Assembly (NCBI RefSeq): GCF_040529335.1
Contig: NZ_CP159534.1
Coordinates: forward strand, 7,006,001-7,070,000
Direction of reading: 5' to 3'
Origin: Streptomyces sp. HUAS MG91
GTDB lineage: Bacteria > Actinomycetota > Actinomycetes > Streptomycetales > Streptomycetaceae
Length of the DNA: 64,000 nt
Positions 1-8,582 of this stretch are shown here, in pieces (position 1 is the first letter of the stretch; every line of letters begins with the position of its first letter). Below the pieces are notes generated by a model that was not told where the DNA came from, did no database searches, and was given only the letters and a program-made list of their open reading frames with translations. The position numbers were made by a program, and so were the translations under genes.

Positions 1-868
1 CGTACCGGCGTACGAGGTGGGGGTGGGTGTGCGCGAGCCAGCTCATGAACCACTCGCGCGCGCCCGGCCGCAGATGCAGCACGAGCGGCGTCACGGAGGT
101 CCCGCCGGCGCGCGCGACGGCCGCCACGGTCGCCCGCAGTTGGTCGGGGCGGTCGCCGAGGAAGGGGATCACCGGCGCCATCAGCACCCCGCACCCGATG
201 CCCGCGTCGCTCAGGGCCCGTACGACGTCGAGGCGGCGCTCGGGGGCGGGGGTGCCCGGCTCGACCGTGCGCCACAGCTCCTGGTCGACGAAGCCGACCG
301 ACACGGAGATCCCGACGTCGGTGACGTCGGCGGCCTGCCGCAGCAGATCGAGGTCGCGCAGGATCAGCGTGCCCTTGGTGAGGATGCTGAACGGGTTCGC
401 GTAGTCGCGCAGCGCCTCCAGGATCCCGGGCATCAGCCGGTAGCGGCCCTCGGCCCGCTGGTAGCAGTCGACGTTCGTGCCCATCGCGATGTGCTCGCCG
501 TGCCAGCGGCGCGAGGCGAGATGGCGGCGCAGCAGCTCCGGCGCGTTCACCTTCACCACGATCTGGCTGTCGAAGCCGAGCCCCGTGTCCAGGTCCAGAT
601 AGCTGTGCGTGTTGCGCGCGAAGCAGTAGACGCAGGCGTGGGTGCAGCCCCGGTAGGGATTGACGGTCCACTCGAACGGCATCCGGGACGCGCCCGGCAC
701 CCGGTTCACGATGGACCGCGCGCGGATCTCGTGGAACGTTACCCCGCTGAATTCCGGGGTGTCGACGGTACGGGTCACGACCGCGTCCGCGCCGAAGAGC
801 GCGGCGTCCCCGGCCCGCCCGTGGTCCATGGGCTCGTCCCTGAGTCCGGTGAGGTTCTCCCAGCGCAT
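1..868 (-). CDS. Radical SAM protein, Rv2578c family (3' end outside window)
   Basis: The reading frame starts at the ATG complementary to 866-868, with GAGGAGG four bases upstream, and runs off the left edge after 289 codons. The 4Fe-4S cluster/SAM-binding motif CX3CX2C is visible as RGCTHACVYCFAR with Cys75, Cys79 and Cys82, followed by the radical SAM barrel (residues about 70-289). The short N-terminal region and the GCTHACVYCFAR context match the actinobacterial Rv2578c family, which resembles spore-photoproduct-lyase-type radical SAM enzymes. The substrate is unknown. The start is divergent from the SRPBCC gene, and the shared 146-bp gap holds a LexA-box-like palindrome about 30-45 bases upstream of this start. 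The family is clear, the function is not. Confidence 0.9.
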   Translation of the reverse strand, partial: MRWENLTGLRDEPMDHGRAGDAALFGADAVVTRTVDTPEFSGVTFHEIRARSIVNRVPGASRMPFEWTVNPYRGCTHACVYCFARNTHSYLDLDTGLGFDSQIVVKVNAPELLRRHLASRRWHGEHIAMGTNVDCYQRAEGRYRLMPGILEALRDYANPFSILTKGTLILRDLDLLRQAADVTDVGISVSVGFVDQELWRTVEPGTPAPERRLDVVRALSDAGIGCGVLMAPVIPFLGDRPDQLRATVAAVARAGGTSVTPLVLHLRPGAREWFMSWLAHTHPHLVRRY

Positions 869-898
869 GACGCCTCCTCGGTAGCACTGACCTCAGAA

Positions 899-914
899 TA
901 GAACACATGTTCCC
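899..914. promoter_or_regulatory. LexA (SOS) box-like palindrome
   Basis: The sequence TAGAACACATGTTCCC has the perfect core GAAC-N4-GTTC at 901-912, matching the actinobacterial LexA consensus TCGAAC-N4-GTTCGA at 13 of 16 positions. It lies 31-46 bases upstream of the radical SAM start codon, where a repressor would act on that gene's promoter. The flanks deviate from consensus, so binding is inferred only. Confidence 0.45.
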
Positions 915-1014
915 TTGATCGTGCGAACCCCGGGTTTGGCGGCTGGCGGGCGGGGTGGTTGGCTTGGCACCACTCGTGCAGGACCCGGAAGAACCAAGTG
1001 CTGGAGGAAGAGTC

Positions 1015-1458
1015 ATGGCGCAGGTCGAGGCCACCACGGAGCGGGTCGTCACCGCGAAGCCGGACGATGTGTTCGACGCCCTCGCCGACTACAGCGGCAC
1101 CCGCCAGAAGCTGCTGCCCGAGCACTTCAGCGAGTACGAGGTGCAGGAGGGCGGCGACGGCGAGGGCACCGTCGTGCACTGGAAGCTCCAGGCCACCAGC
1201 AAGCGGGTCCGCGACTGCCTGCTCGACGTGAGCGAGCCGACCGAGGGCGAGCTCGTCGAGAAGGACCGCAACTCGTCGATGGTGACGACCTGGCGCGTCA
1301 CCCCGGCCGGCGAGGGCAGGTCCCGCGTCGTCGTCTCGACCGTCTGGAACGGCGCGGGCGGCATCGGCGGCTTCTTCGAGAAGACCTTCGCGCCCAAGGG
1401 CCTCGGCCGCATCTACGACGCCCTGCTCGCCAACCTGGCCGCCGAGGTCGAGAAGTAA
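1015..1458 (+). CDS. SRPBCC family protein (START/polyketide-cyclase fold)
   Basis: A 147-residue protein spanning one SRPBCC (helix-grip) domain, which forms a hydrophobic pocket for lipid-like or polyketide ligands. Start at ATG 1015 was preferred over upstream GTG codons because GGAGGAAG sits five to ten bases before it and because the domain begins at once (AQVEATTERVVTAKPDDVFD). There is no signal peptide or membrane segment, so it is probably cytosolic. The final helix (GLGRIYDALLANLAAEVEK) is typical of the family. No specific ligand or reaction can be assigned. It is transcribed away from the radical SAM gene and is followed by a 227-bp gap, so it is probably monocistronic. Confidence 0.8.
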   Translation: MAQVEATTERVVTAKPDDVFDALADYSGTRQKLLPEHFSEYEVQEGGDGEGTVVHWKLQATSKRVRDCLLDVSEPTEGELVEKDRNSSMVTTWRVTPAGEGRSRVVVSTVWNGAGGIGGFFEKTFAPKGLGRIYDALLANLAAEVEK

Positions 1459-1685
1459 CCCACCCGCCGGCGCGTCCGTCGATGCGCCTGTCGCCGTGGG
1501 CACGTGCATGTCTGTGCGGTGCTCACCGATTCGAGTGGTTTTCGTTTCGCGCCGGTTGTACGCCGTAGGGCTCCGACCGGCGCATACGTCCATCAGGCCC
1601 GCCTGAACAGCGATTCGTCGCGCTTGCTCCCCGTTGTCGCGCAATGCGAGAAATGGGCGCGCAAGAGTGACGAGGGGAGCTGCAG

Positions 1686-4103
1686 GTGGGCACGACGACG
1701 CTGGTGACCGAGGCGGTCGGGGAGCGGCGTGCCGCCCCCGAACCGCCGGTGACGGACCTCCCGACGGAACCCCTACCGGTCGAGGCCGCACCGCAGTTGC
1801 CCGCCCACGGGCTCAGCCCGAGCCGGGTGCGCATGGTCTTCGTCGGGCTGATGCTGGCGCTGCTGCTCGCCGCGCTCGACCAGATGATCGTCGCCACCGC
1901 GCTGCCGAAGATCGTCGGAGAGCTGCACGGCCTCGACAAGATGTCCTGGGCGATCACCGCCTACCTGCTGACCTCCACCATCGGCCTGCCGATCTACGGC
2001 AAGCTGGGCGACCTCTTCGGCCGCAAGGGCGTCTTCCAGTTCGCCATCGCCGTCTTCGTCATCGGCTCCGCGCTCGCGGGCCGCGCGCAGAACATGGACC
2101 AGCTCATCGCGTACCGCGCCGTCCAGGGCGTCGGCGCGGGCGGTCTCATGATCGGCGTCCAGGCGATCATGGGCGACATCGTGCCGCCGCGCGAACGCGG
2201 CCGCTACATGGGCCTGATCGGCGCCGCGTTCGGCCTCGCCTCGGTCGCGGGCCCGCTGCTCGGCGGCTACTTCACCGACCACCTCTCCTGGCGCTGGTGC
2301 TTCTACATCAACGTCCCCTTCGGGCTCGTCACCCTCGCCGTGACCGCCGTGGTCCTCAAACTCCCCAAGCCGACGAAGCGGGCCCGCCTCGACGTCCTCG
2401 GCGCCCTGCTGCTCGCCGCCGCGTCGACCTGCCTGGTGCTGCTGACCAGTTGGGGCGGCACCGAGTACGCGTGGGGCGACAAGGTCATCATCGGCCTCGG
2501 CGCCGGGGCCGTCGTGTCGTGCGCGCTGTTCGTCGTCGCGGAGAAGTACGCGGCCGAACCCCTGATCCCGCTGCGGCTGTTCCGCGACTCGGTCTTCAAC
2601 CTCAGCGGCCTGGTCGGCATGGTCGTCGGCGTCGCCCTCTTCGGCGCGGCCAGCTATCTGCCGACCTTCCTGCAGATGGTCGACGGCGCCACCGCCACGG
2701 AGTCCGGACTGCTGATGCTGCCCATGATGGGCGGCGTCGTCGGCGCCTCGATCATCTCGGGCCAGCTCATCAGCCACACCGGCCGCTACAAGATCTACCC
2801 GATCCTCGGCGGCGCCCTGTCGACCCTCGGCATGTTCCTGCTCTCCCGCCTCGAAGTCGACACCCCGCGCCTGGAGTACAGCGTCTACATGGCCGTGCTC
2901 GGCGCCGGCATCGGCCTGATCATGCCGGTCCTCGTCCTCGCCGTGCAGAACTCGGTCCGCCCGTCCGACCTCGGCACGGCCACCAGCGCCAACAACTACT
3001 TCCGGCAGATCGGCGGCAGCGTCGGCGCCGCGATCTTCGGCACGCTCTTCGCCAACCGGCTCGGGGACGCGCTCGCCGACCGGCTGCCGCGCGGCGGCCA
3101 CCTGCCCGACGCCGAGTCGATCACCCCGCAGCTCGTGCACGCGATGCCGCCGAGCCTGCGCACCCCGTACATCGAGGCGTACGCCGACGCGATGCCCCGG
3201 ATCTTCCTCTACCTGGTGCCGGTCCTCGTCCTGGGTCTGGTGCTCGCCTTCTTCCTCAAGGAGACCCCTCTGTTGTCCAGTGCCGCTCCCTCTCCGTCCC
3301 CGCAGCCGGTCGTCCCCGCGCAGGAGCGTGCCACCGCGTACGCCGCCGGTGTCCCGGTGTGCGGCACCGTGCAGCACCCCGACGGCACGGTCGTACCGCG
3401 CGCCGCGCTCACCCTCATCGACGTCGGCGGCACCCAGATCGGGCGCGGCGCCAGCGGCGAGGACGGCCGCTACGCCCTGTCGACGCCCGGCGCCGGCTCC
3501 TACGTCCTGATCGCGGCGGCCGGCGGCCACCAGCCGCAGGCGGTCACGGTGACCGTCGGCGAGCGGCCGGTCGAGCTCGATGTCGTCCTCGGCGGCGCCG
3601 GCCGGCTCGCGGGTTCCGTCCTCACCGCGGACGGAACGCCCGTACGGGACGCGACCGTCACGCTGACGAACGTGCACGGCGAGGTCGTCTCCACCACCCG
3701 CAGCGGCCGCGAGGGCGGCTATGTCATCACCGAACTGGTCGCCGGTGAGTACACGCTGGCGGCCAGCGCCCCCGCCTACCGGCCCGCCGCGCTCCCCGTC
3801 ACCGTCATGGCCTCCCGGGAGACCCGGCAGGACGTGGAACTGGCCGGCGGCGCGGTGCTGCGCGGCACCGTGCGCGCGAGCGGCGGGCGCGTGGTGGAGG
3901 ACGCCCGGGTCACCCTGCTCGACGCCGCGGGCAATGTCGTCGACACGCTGACCACGGGCCCGGACGGCACGTTCCGCTTCGTCGACCTGTCGTCGGGCGA
4001 GTACACGGTCATCGCGGCCGGGTACCCGCCGGTGGCCACGGTTCTCCAGGTCGCCGGTGGCGGCCGCACCGAGCGCGACCTTCAGCTGGGCCACGAGGAC
4101 TAG
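1686..4103 (+). CDS. DHA2-type MFS transporter with three C-terminal carboxypeptidase-regulatory-like repeats
   Basis: An 805-residue drug:H+ antiporter-like protein of the DHA2 (EmrB/QacA, 14 TM) family. Start GTG 1686 follows GAGGGGAGC. Residues about 45-530 are the membrane domain, with motif A ([11 protein letters not shown]) near residue 104 and the antiporter region GPLLGGYF near 188. After FLKETP (about 522) comes a Pro/Ser linker and then three tandem beta-sandwich repeats of about 84 residues beginning near 556 ([10 protein letters not shown]), 640 ([10 protein letters not shown]) and 724 ([10 protein letters not shown]), each containing the Gly-Thr-Val...DG-Thr-F/Y pattern of carboxypeptidase regulatory-like domains. 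Such exporters are usually 450-550 residues, so the tail is an extra 250 residues. Likely function is export of small molecules. The role of the repeats is unknown. Confidence 0.88.
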   Translation: MGTTTLVTEAVGERRAAPEPPVTDLPTEPLPVEAAPQLPAHGLSPSRVRMVFVGLMLALLLAALDQMIVATALPKIVGELHGLDKMSWAITAYLLTSTIGLPIYGKLGDLFGRKGVFQFAIAVFVIGSALAGRAQNMDQLIAYRAVQGVGAGGLMIGVQAIMGDIVPPRERGRYMGLIGAAFGLASVAGPLLGGYFTDHLSWRWCFYINVPFGLVTLAVTAVVLKLPKPTKRARLDVLGALLLAAASTCLVLLTSWGGTEYAWGDKVIIGLGAGAVVSCALFVVAEKYAAEPLIPLRLFRDSVFNLSGLVGMVVGVALFGAASYLPTFLQMVDGATATESGLLMLPMMGGVVGASIISGQLISHTGRYKIYPILGGALSTLGMFLLSRLEVDTPRLEYSVYMAVLGAGIGLIMPVLVLAVQNSVRPSDLGTATSANNYFRQIGGSVGAAIFGTLFANRLGDALADRLPRGGHLPDAESITPQLVHAMPPSLRTPYIEAYADAMPRIFLYLVPVLVLGLVLAFFLKETPLLSSAAPSPSPQPVVPAQERATAYAAGVPVCGTVQHPDGTVVPRAALTLIDVGGTQIGRGASGEDGRYALSTPGAGSYVLIAAAGGHQPQAVTVTVGERPVELDVVLGGAGRLAGSVLTADGTPVRDATVTLTNVHGEVVSTTRSGREGGYVITELVAGEYTLAASAPAYRPAALPVTVMASRETRQDVELAGGAVLRGTVRASGGRVVEDARVTLLDAAGNVVDTLTTGPDGTFRFVDLSSGEYTVIAAGYPPVATVLQVAGGGRTERDLQLGHED

Positions 4104-4195
4104 AGCCCCGCAAGGGTGCTTCCGACGCCGGCCGCCGGCCTCCCGGTGGCCGGTCGGGCCTCTGACGAGGCAGAACTCCGCCTTACGGGTAAGAC

Positions 4196-4211
4196 ATTGG
4201 TCTATACCCCT
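4196..4211. promoter_or_regulatory. DasR-responsive element (dre)-like site
   Basis: ATTGGTCTATACCCCT matches the Streptomyces dre consensus ACTGGTCTAGACCACT at 13 of 16 positions, including the TGGTCTA and ACC half-site cores. It lies 56-71 bases upstream of the M55 peptidase start, at promoter distance. DasR is the GntR-family regulator of N-acetylglucosamine and chitin use. Control of this operon by DasR is an inference from the motif. Confidence 0.55.
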
Positions 4212-4266
4212 GAGAGTTATCCACAGGCCTGGTGGGGCGCGGCCGGATCCGCGTACGGTGCAGGGC

Positions 4267-5100
4267 ATGAAGATCCTCATCAGCGCCGACATGGAGGGCG
4301 CGACGGGTGTGACCTGGCCCGCCGACGTCCTGCCGGGCACACCGCAGTGGGAGCGCTGCCGCGCGATGTTCACCTCGGACGTGAACGCGGCGGTGCTCGG
4401 CTTCCTCGACGGCGGCGCCGACGAGGTGCTCATCAACGAAGCGCACTGGACGATGCGCAATCTGCTCCTCGAGCAGCTCGACGAGCGGGCCGAGATGCTG
4501 ACGGGCCGTCACAAGTCGCTCTCCATGGTGGAGGGCGTCCAGCACGGCGACGTCGACGGCATCGCGTTCATCGGCTACCACGCGGGCGCGGGCATGGAGG
4601 GCGTCCTCGCCCACACCTATCTGGCGAACCAGATCACGGGCGTGTGGGTCAACGACGTGCGCGCGAGCGAAGGTTTGCTGAACGCGCACGTGGTGGCGGA
4701 GTACGGCGTCCCCGTCGTCCTCGTCACCGGCGACGACCACGCCTGCGACGACGCCCTCGGCTATGCGCCCGAGGCCCGCAAGGTCGCCGTCAAGGACCAC
4801 GTCTCCCGGTACGCGGCGGTGTGCCGCACCCCGGCGCGGACGGCCGCCGACATCCGGGCCGCCGCCGAGGACGCCGCCTCCCTGGCGGTGCGTCACGAGC
4901 CGGTGTGCGGCGGCCCGTTCACCGTCGAGGTCGAGTTCGACGCCGAGCACCTCGCCATGGCGTCGACCGTCGTGCCGGGCGTGGAGCGCGTCGGCGAGCG
5001 CAGGATCGCCTACACCCACGAGACCATGTACGAGGGCATCCGCACCTTCAAGGCGGTCACCACGATCGCCTCGGCCGCGGTGGAGGAGCAGTATGGCTGA
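4267..5100 (+). CDS. M55 family D-aminopeptidase (DppA-like)
   Basis: A 277-residue zinc-dependent D-aminopeptidase of family M55 (DppA), which removes N-terminal D-residues such as D-Ala from short peptides. The metal ligands of the family are visible: Asp8 and Glu10 in SADMEG, His60 in INEAHW, His105 in GYHAG, and Glu135 in RASEG. His116 in LAHT fits the catalytic position. Length equals the family norm (about 274). Start ATG 4267 opens directly with MKILISADMEG. It is first in a four-gene operon and its stop overlaps the next start by 8 bases. D-Ala-containing peptides come mainly from peptidoglycan, so wall-peptide salvage is a reasonable inference. Confidence 0.92.
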   Translation: MKILISADMEGATGVTWPADVLPGTPQWERCRAMFTSDVNAAVLGFLDGGADEVLINEAHWTMRNLLLEQLDERAEMLTGRHKSLSMVEGVQHGDVDGIAFIGYHAGAGMEGVLAHTYLANQITGVWVNDVRASEGLLNAHVVAEYGVPVVLVTGDDHACDDALGYAPEARKVAVKDHVSRYAAVCRTPARTAADIRAAAEDAASLAVRHEPVCGGPFTVEVEFDAEHLAMASTVVPGVERVGERRIAYTHETMYEGIRTFKAVTTIASAAVEEQYG

Positions 5101-6442
5101 GCAGCAGACCCTGATCGCCGCCGACGTGGACCAGCAGGCCCTCGACGAGGTCGTCACCTTCACGTCCGAGCTGATCCGCATCGACACCACGAACCGCGGC
5201 GGCGGCGACTGCGAGGAGCGCCCCGCCGCCGAGTACGCGGCCGCCAAGCTGGCCGAGGCGGGCCTGCGGCCGACGATCCTGGAGCGCACGCCCGGCCGCG
5301 GCAACGTCGTCGCCCGGATCGAGGGCACCGACCCGACCGCCGACGCCCTGCTGGTCCACGGCCACCTGGACGTCGTGCCGGCCGAGGCCGCCGACTGGAG
5401 CGTGCACCCGTTCTCCGGCGAGATCCGCGACGGCGTGGTGTGGGGCCGCGGCGCGGTCGACATGAAGAACATGGACGCGATGATCCTCGCGACCGTACGG
5501 CAATGGGCCCGCGTCGGATTCCGGCCGCGGCGCGACATCGTCATCGCCTTCACCGCCGACGAGGAGGCCAGTGCCGAGGACGGCTCCGACTTCCTCGCCG
5601 CCCAGCACGCCGACCTCTTCGAGGGCTGCACCGAGGGCATCAGCGAGTCCGGCGCCTTCACCTTCCACGACGGGCGCGGCACGCAGCTCTACCCGATCGC
5701 GGCGGGGGAGCGCGGCACCGGCTGGCTCAAGCTCACCGCACGCGGCAAGGCCGGCCACGGCTCCAAGGTGAACCGGGCCAACGCGGTCTCCCGGCTCGCG
5801 TCCGCCGTCGCCCGCATCGGTGACCACCAGTGGCCGCTGCGGCTCACCCCGACCGTGCGCGCCGCCCTCGCCGAGATGGCCGCCGTCTACGGCATCCCCG
5901 CCCCGGACTTCGACGCGCCCGGCTTCGACGTGGACGCGCTGCTGACCGCGCTCGGCCCGGCCGCCGACCTCGTCGCGCCGACCGTGCGCAACAGCAGCAA
6001 CCCGACGATGCTGTCCGCCGGATACAAGATCAACGTGATTCCCGGCGAGGCCACCGCGCACGTCGACGGCCGCTATCTGCCGGGCACCGAGGACGAGTTC
6101 CGGGCCACCCTCGACACGCTCACCGGTCCGGACGTCGACTGGGAGTACTACCACCGCGAGGTGGCCCTCCAGGCACCGGTCGACTCGCCCACGTACCGCA
6201 CGATGCGTGCCGCGGTCGAGGCGTTCGCCCCCGAGGGGCACGTCGTCCCGTACTGCATGTCGGGCGGTACGGACGCCAAGCAGTTCTCCCGCCTCGGCAT
6301 CACCGGCTACGGGTTCGCCCCGCTCAAGCTCCCCGAGGGATTCGACTACCAGGCGCTCTTCCACGGCGTCGACGAGCGGGTCCCGGTGGAGGCACTGCAC
6401 TTCGGCGTGCGGGTCCTCGACCGGTTCCTGCGGACGGCCTGA
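5093..6442 (+). CDS. M20/M25/M40 family metallohydrolase
   Basis: A 449-residue co-catalytic zinc hydrolase of the M20 family. Visible motifs are the first metal-binding region HGHLDVV (residues 89-95, ligand His91 and catalytic Asp93), the bridging Asp123 in GRGAVDMKN, the general-base Glu pair in TADEEAS, and the C-terminal ligand His in LFHGVDE. The dimerisation/lid domain lies between. Start ATG 5093 overlaps the end of the M55 gene by 8 bases, implying translational coupling. M20 enzymes act on dipeptides, N-acyl amino acids or D-amino-acid peptides. Within this operon a di- or tripeptidase role is likely, but the exact substrate cannot be read from sequence. Confidence 0.92.
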   Translation: MAEQQTLIAADVDQQALDEVVTFTSELIRIDTTNRGGGDCEERPAAEYAAAKLAEAGLRPTILERTPGRGNVVARIEGTDPTADALLVHGHLDVVPAEAADWSVHPFSGEIRDGVVWGRGAVDMKNMDAMILATVRQWARVGFRPRRDIVIAFTADEEASAEDGSDFLAAQHADLFEGCTEGISESGAFTFHDGRGTQLYPIAAGERGTGWLKLTARGKAGHGSKVNRANAVSRLASAVARIGDHQWPLRLTPTVRAALAEMAAVYGIPAPDFDAPGFDVDALLTALGPAADLVAPTVRNSSNPTMLSAGYKINVIPGEATAHVDGRYLPGTEDEFRATLDTLTGPDVDWEYYHREVALQAPVDSPTYRTMRAAVEAFAPEGHVVPYCMSGGTDAKQFSRLGITGYGFAPLKLPEGFDYQALFHGVDERVPVEALHFGVRVLDRFLRTA

Positions 6443-6488
6443 ACCCGCGGAACAGAAGCCCGAAGAACAGAAGACGGACTAGGAAAAG

Positions 6489-8582
6489 ATGGCGGACGCG
6501 AAGAACATGGGGGCCTCAGGACCAATGGGGGGCGGGGACGACATGGTGCAGACCCAGGCGTACGGCTCCTGGCCGTCGCCGCTGGACGCGGCGCTGGCCG
6601 CCGCGCACGACGGACAGCCCGAGTACGTCGGGTTCGTCGGCGACGAGGCCTGGTGGACCGAGCCGCGGCCGGCCGAGGGCGGCCGCAGAGCGCTGGTGCG
6701 GCGCAGGCCGGACGGCGCGGAGGAGTCCGTACTGCCCGCGCCGTGGAACGTGCGCAGCCGCGTCATCGAGTACGGCGGCCGTCCCTGGGCCGGCGCCGAG
6801 CGCCCCGAGGGACCCCTGCTCGTCTTCGCGAACTTCGCCGACCAGCGGCTGTACGCGTACGAGCCCGCCGTGCCCGAGCGGGCCCCGCGCCCGCTCACCC
6901 CGGTCTCCGGCGTCGGCGGCGGCCTGCGCTGGGTCGACCCGCAGCTCCATCTCGACCGGGGCGAGGTCTGGTGCGTCCTGGAGGAGTTCACCGGAGAAGG
7001 CCCGAGCGACGTGCGGCGGGTGATCGCCGCCGTGCCGCTCGACGGCTCGGCCGCCGACGACCGCGGCGCGGTGCGCGAACTCACCGATGACGCCCACCGG
7101 TTCGTCACCGGCGCCCGGCTCTCGCCCGACGGCCGGCGCGCCGCGTGGATCGCCTGGGACCACCCGCGGATGCCGTGGGACGGCACCGACCTGCTGCTCG
7201 CGGAGGTCACCGACGACGGCACGTTCGGCCCCGCGCGGACCGTCGCGGGCGGCACCGAGGAATCCGTCTGCCAGGTGGAGTGGGCACCGGACGGCGCCCT
7301 GCTGTTCTCCGGCGACCGCGGCGGCTGGTGGAACCTCTACCGCATGGAGATCGCCGTCGGGCCCGCGCCCGGAGCCACCCCCGGCACGCCCGTGCGGCCC
7401 GCCCTGCTCTCCACCACCCACGGACTCTGTCCCCGCGAGGAGGAGTTCGGCGGACCGCTGTGGAAGATCGGCCTGAGCTGGTTCAAGCCGCTCGCCGCCG
7501 GTCTGATCGCCGTCGTGCACGGCGTCGGCGCCACCTCGCTCGGCATCCTCGACCCCGCGACCGGCGAAGTCGTCGACGCCGCGGGACCCTGGACCGCCTG
7601 GTCCTCGTCGCTCGCCGTGCACGGCACCCGGGTCATCGGCGTCGCCGCCAGCCCACGCACCGGGACCGAGGTCGTCGAGCTGGACACCAGCACCGGACGC
7701 ACCCGGGTCATCGGCTCGGCGCACACCGACCCCGTCGACCCGGCCTACTACCCCGAGCCGCAGATCCGCACCTTCGCGGGCCCCGACGGGCGCGACATCC
7801 ACGCCCACATCTACCCGCCGCACAGCCCCACCCACGCCGCCCCCGACGACGAGCTCCCGCCCTACGTCGTCTGGGCGCACGGCGGCCCCACCGGTCACGC
7901 GCCCCTCGTCCTCGACCTGGAGATCGCCTACTTCACCTCGCGCGGCATCGGCGTCGCCGAGGTCAACTACGGCGGCTCGACCGGATACGGCCGGGAGTAC
8001 CGCAACCGGCTGCGCGAGCAGTGGGGCGTCGTCGACGTCGAGGACTGCGCCGCCGTCGCGCTCGCCCTCGCCGACGAGGGCACCGCCGACCGGAGCCGGC
8101 TCGCCATCCGCGGCGGCAGCGCCGGAGGCTGGACCAGCGCCGCCTCCCTGACCAGCACGGACGTCTACGCCTGCGGCACCATCAGCTATCCGATCCTGGA
8201 CCTCACCGGCTGGGCCGAGGGCGAGACCCACGACTTCGAGTCCCGATACCTGGAGACGCTGATCGGCCCGCTCGCCGACGTCCCCGCCCGGTACGCCGAG
8301 CGCTCCCCGTCCGAGCACGCCGACCGGCTCACCGCCCCCTTCCTGCTCCTCCAGGGCCTCGACGACGTGATCTGCCCGCCGGTCCAGTGCGAGCGGTTCC
8401 TGGCCCGGATGGAGAGCGAGGGGCGGCGCGTCCCGCACGCCTACCTCACCTTCGAGGGGGAGGGGCACGGGTTCCGGCGCGCCGACACCATGGTCCGCGC
8501 CCTGGAGGCCGAACTCTCCCTGTACGCCCAGGTGTTCGGCCTGCACCCGACGGGGATCCCGGTCCTGGAGCTGACCAAGTGA
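6489..8582 (+). CDS. S9 family (prolyl-oligopeptidase-type) serine peptidase
   Basis: A 697-residue peptidase: an N-terminal beta-propeller (about 20-430) with repeated DG-turn strands, then an alpha/beta-hydrolase domain (about 430-690). The catalytic serine is in RGGSAGGW (about residue 543), the aspartate in LQGLDDVICPP (about 624) and the histidine in EGEGHGFRR (about 659). Organisation matches acyl-aminoacyl- or dipeptidyl-peptidase members of S9. There is no signal peptide, so it acts in the cytosol on imported oligopeptides. The start at 6489 follows AGGAAAAG; an in-frame ATG at 6543 is a possible alternative because the first 18 residues are low complexity. It is coupled to the next gene by a GTGA overlap. 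Confidence 0.92.
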   Translation: MADAKNMGASGPMGGGDDMVQTQAYGSWPSPLDAALAAAHDGQPEYVGFVGDEAWWTEPRPAEGGRRALVRRRPDGAEESVLPAPWNVRSRVIEYGGRPWAGAERPEGPLLVFANFADQRLYAYEPAVPERAPRPLTPVSGVGGGLRWVDPQLHLDRGEVWCVLEEFTGEGPSDVRRVIAAVPLDGSAADDRGAVRELTDDAHRFVTGARLSPDGRRAAWIAWDHPRMPWDGTDLLLAEVTDDGTFGPARTVAGGTEESVCQVEWAPDGALLFSGDRGGWWNLYRMEIAVGPAPGATPGTPVRPALLSTTHGLCPREEEFGGPLWKIGLSWFKPLAAGLIAVVHGVGATSLGILDPATGEVVDAAGPWTAWSSSLAVHGTRVIGVAASPRTGTEVVELDTSTGRTRVIGSAHTDPVDPAYYPEPQIRTFAGPDGRDIHAHIYPPHSPTHAAPDDELPPYVVWAHGGPTGHAPLVLDLEIAYFTSRGIGVAEVNYGGSTGYGREYRNRLREQWGVVDVEDCAAVALALADEGTADRSRLAIRGGSAGGWTSAASLTSTDVYACGTISYPILDLTGWAEGETHDFESRYLETLIGPLADVPARYAERSPSEHADRLTAPFLLLQGLDDVICPPVQCERFLARMESEGRRVPHAYLTFEGEGHGFRRADTMVRALEAELSLYAQVFGLHPTGIPVLELTK

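Noticed and set aside
1773..4460. Long minus-strand open frame (895 codons) opposite the MFS gene
   Set aside because: It is antisense to a clear transporter, has low-complexity Arg/Gly/Ala composition and no domain, and is the usual shadow frame of high-GC coding DNA.
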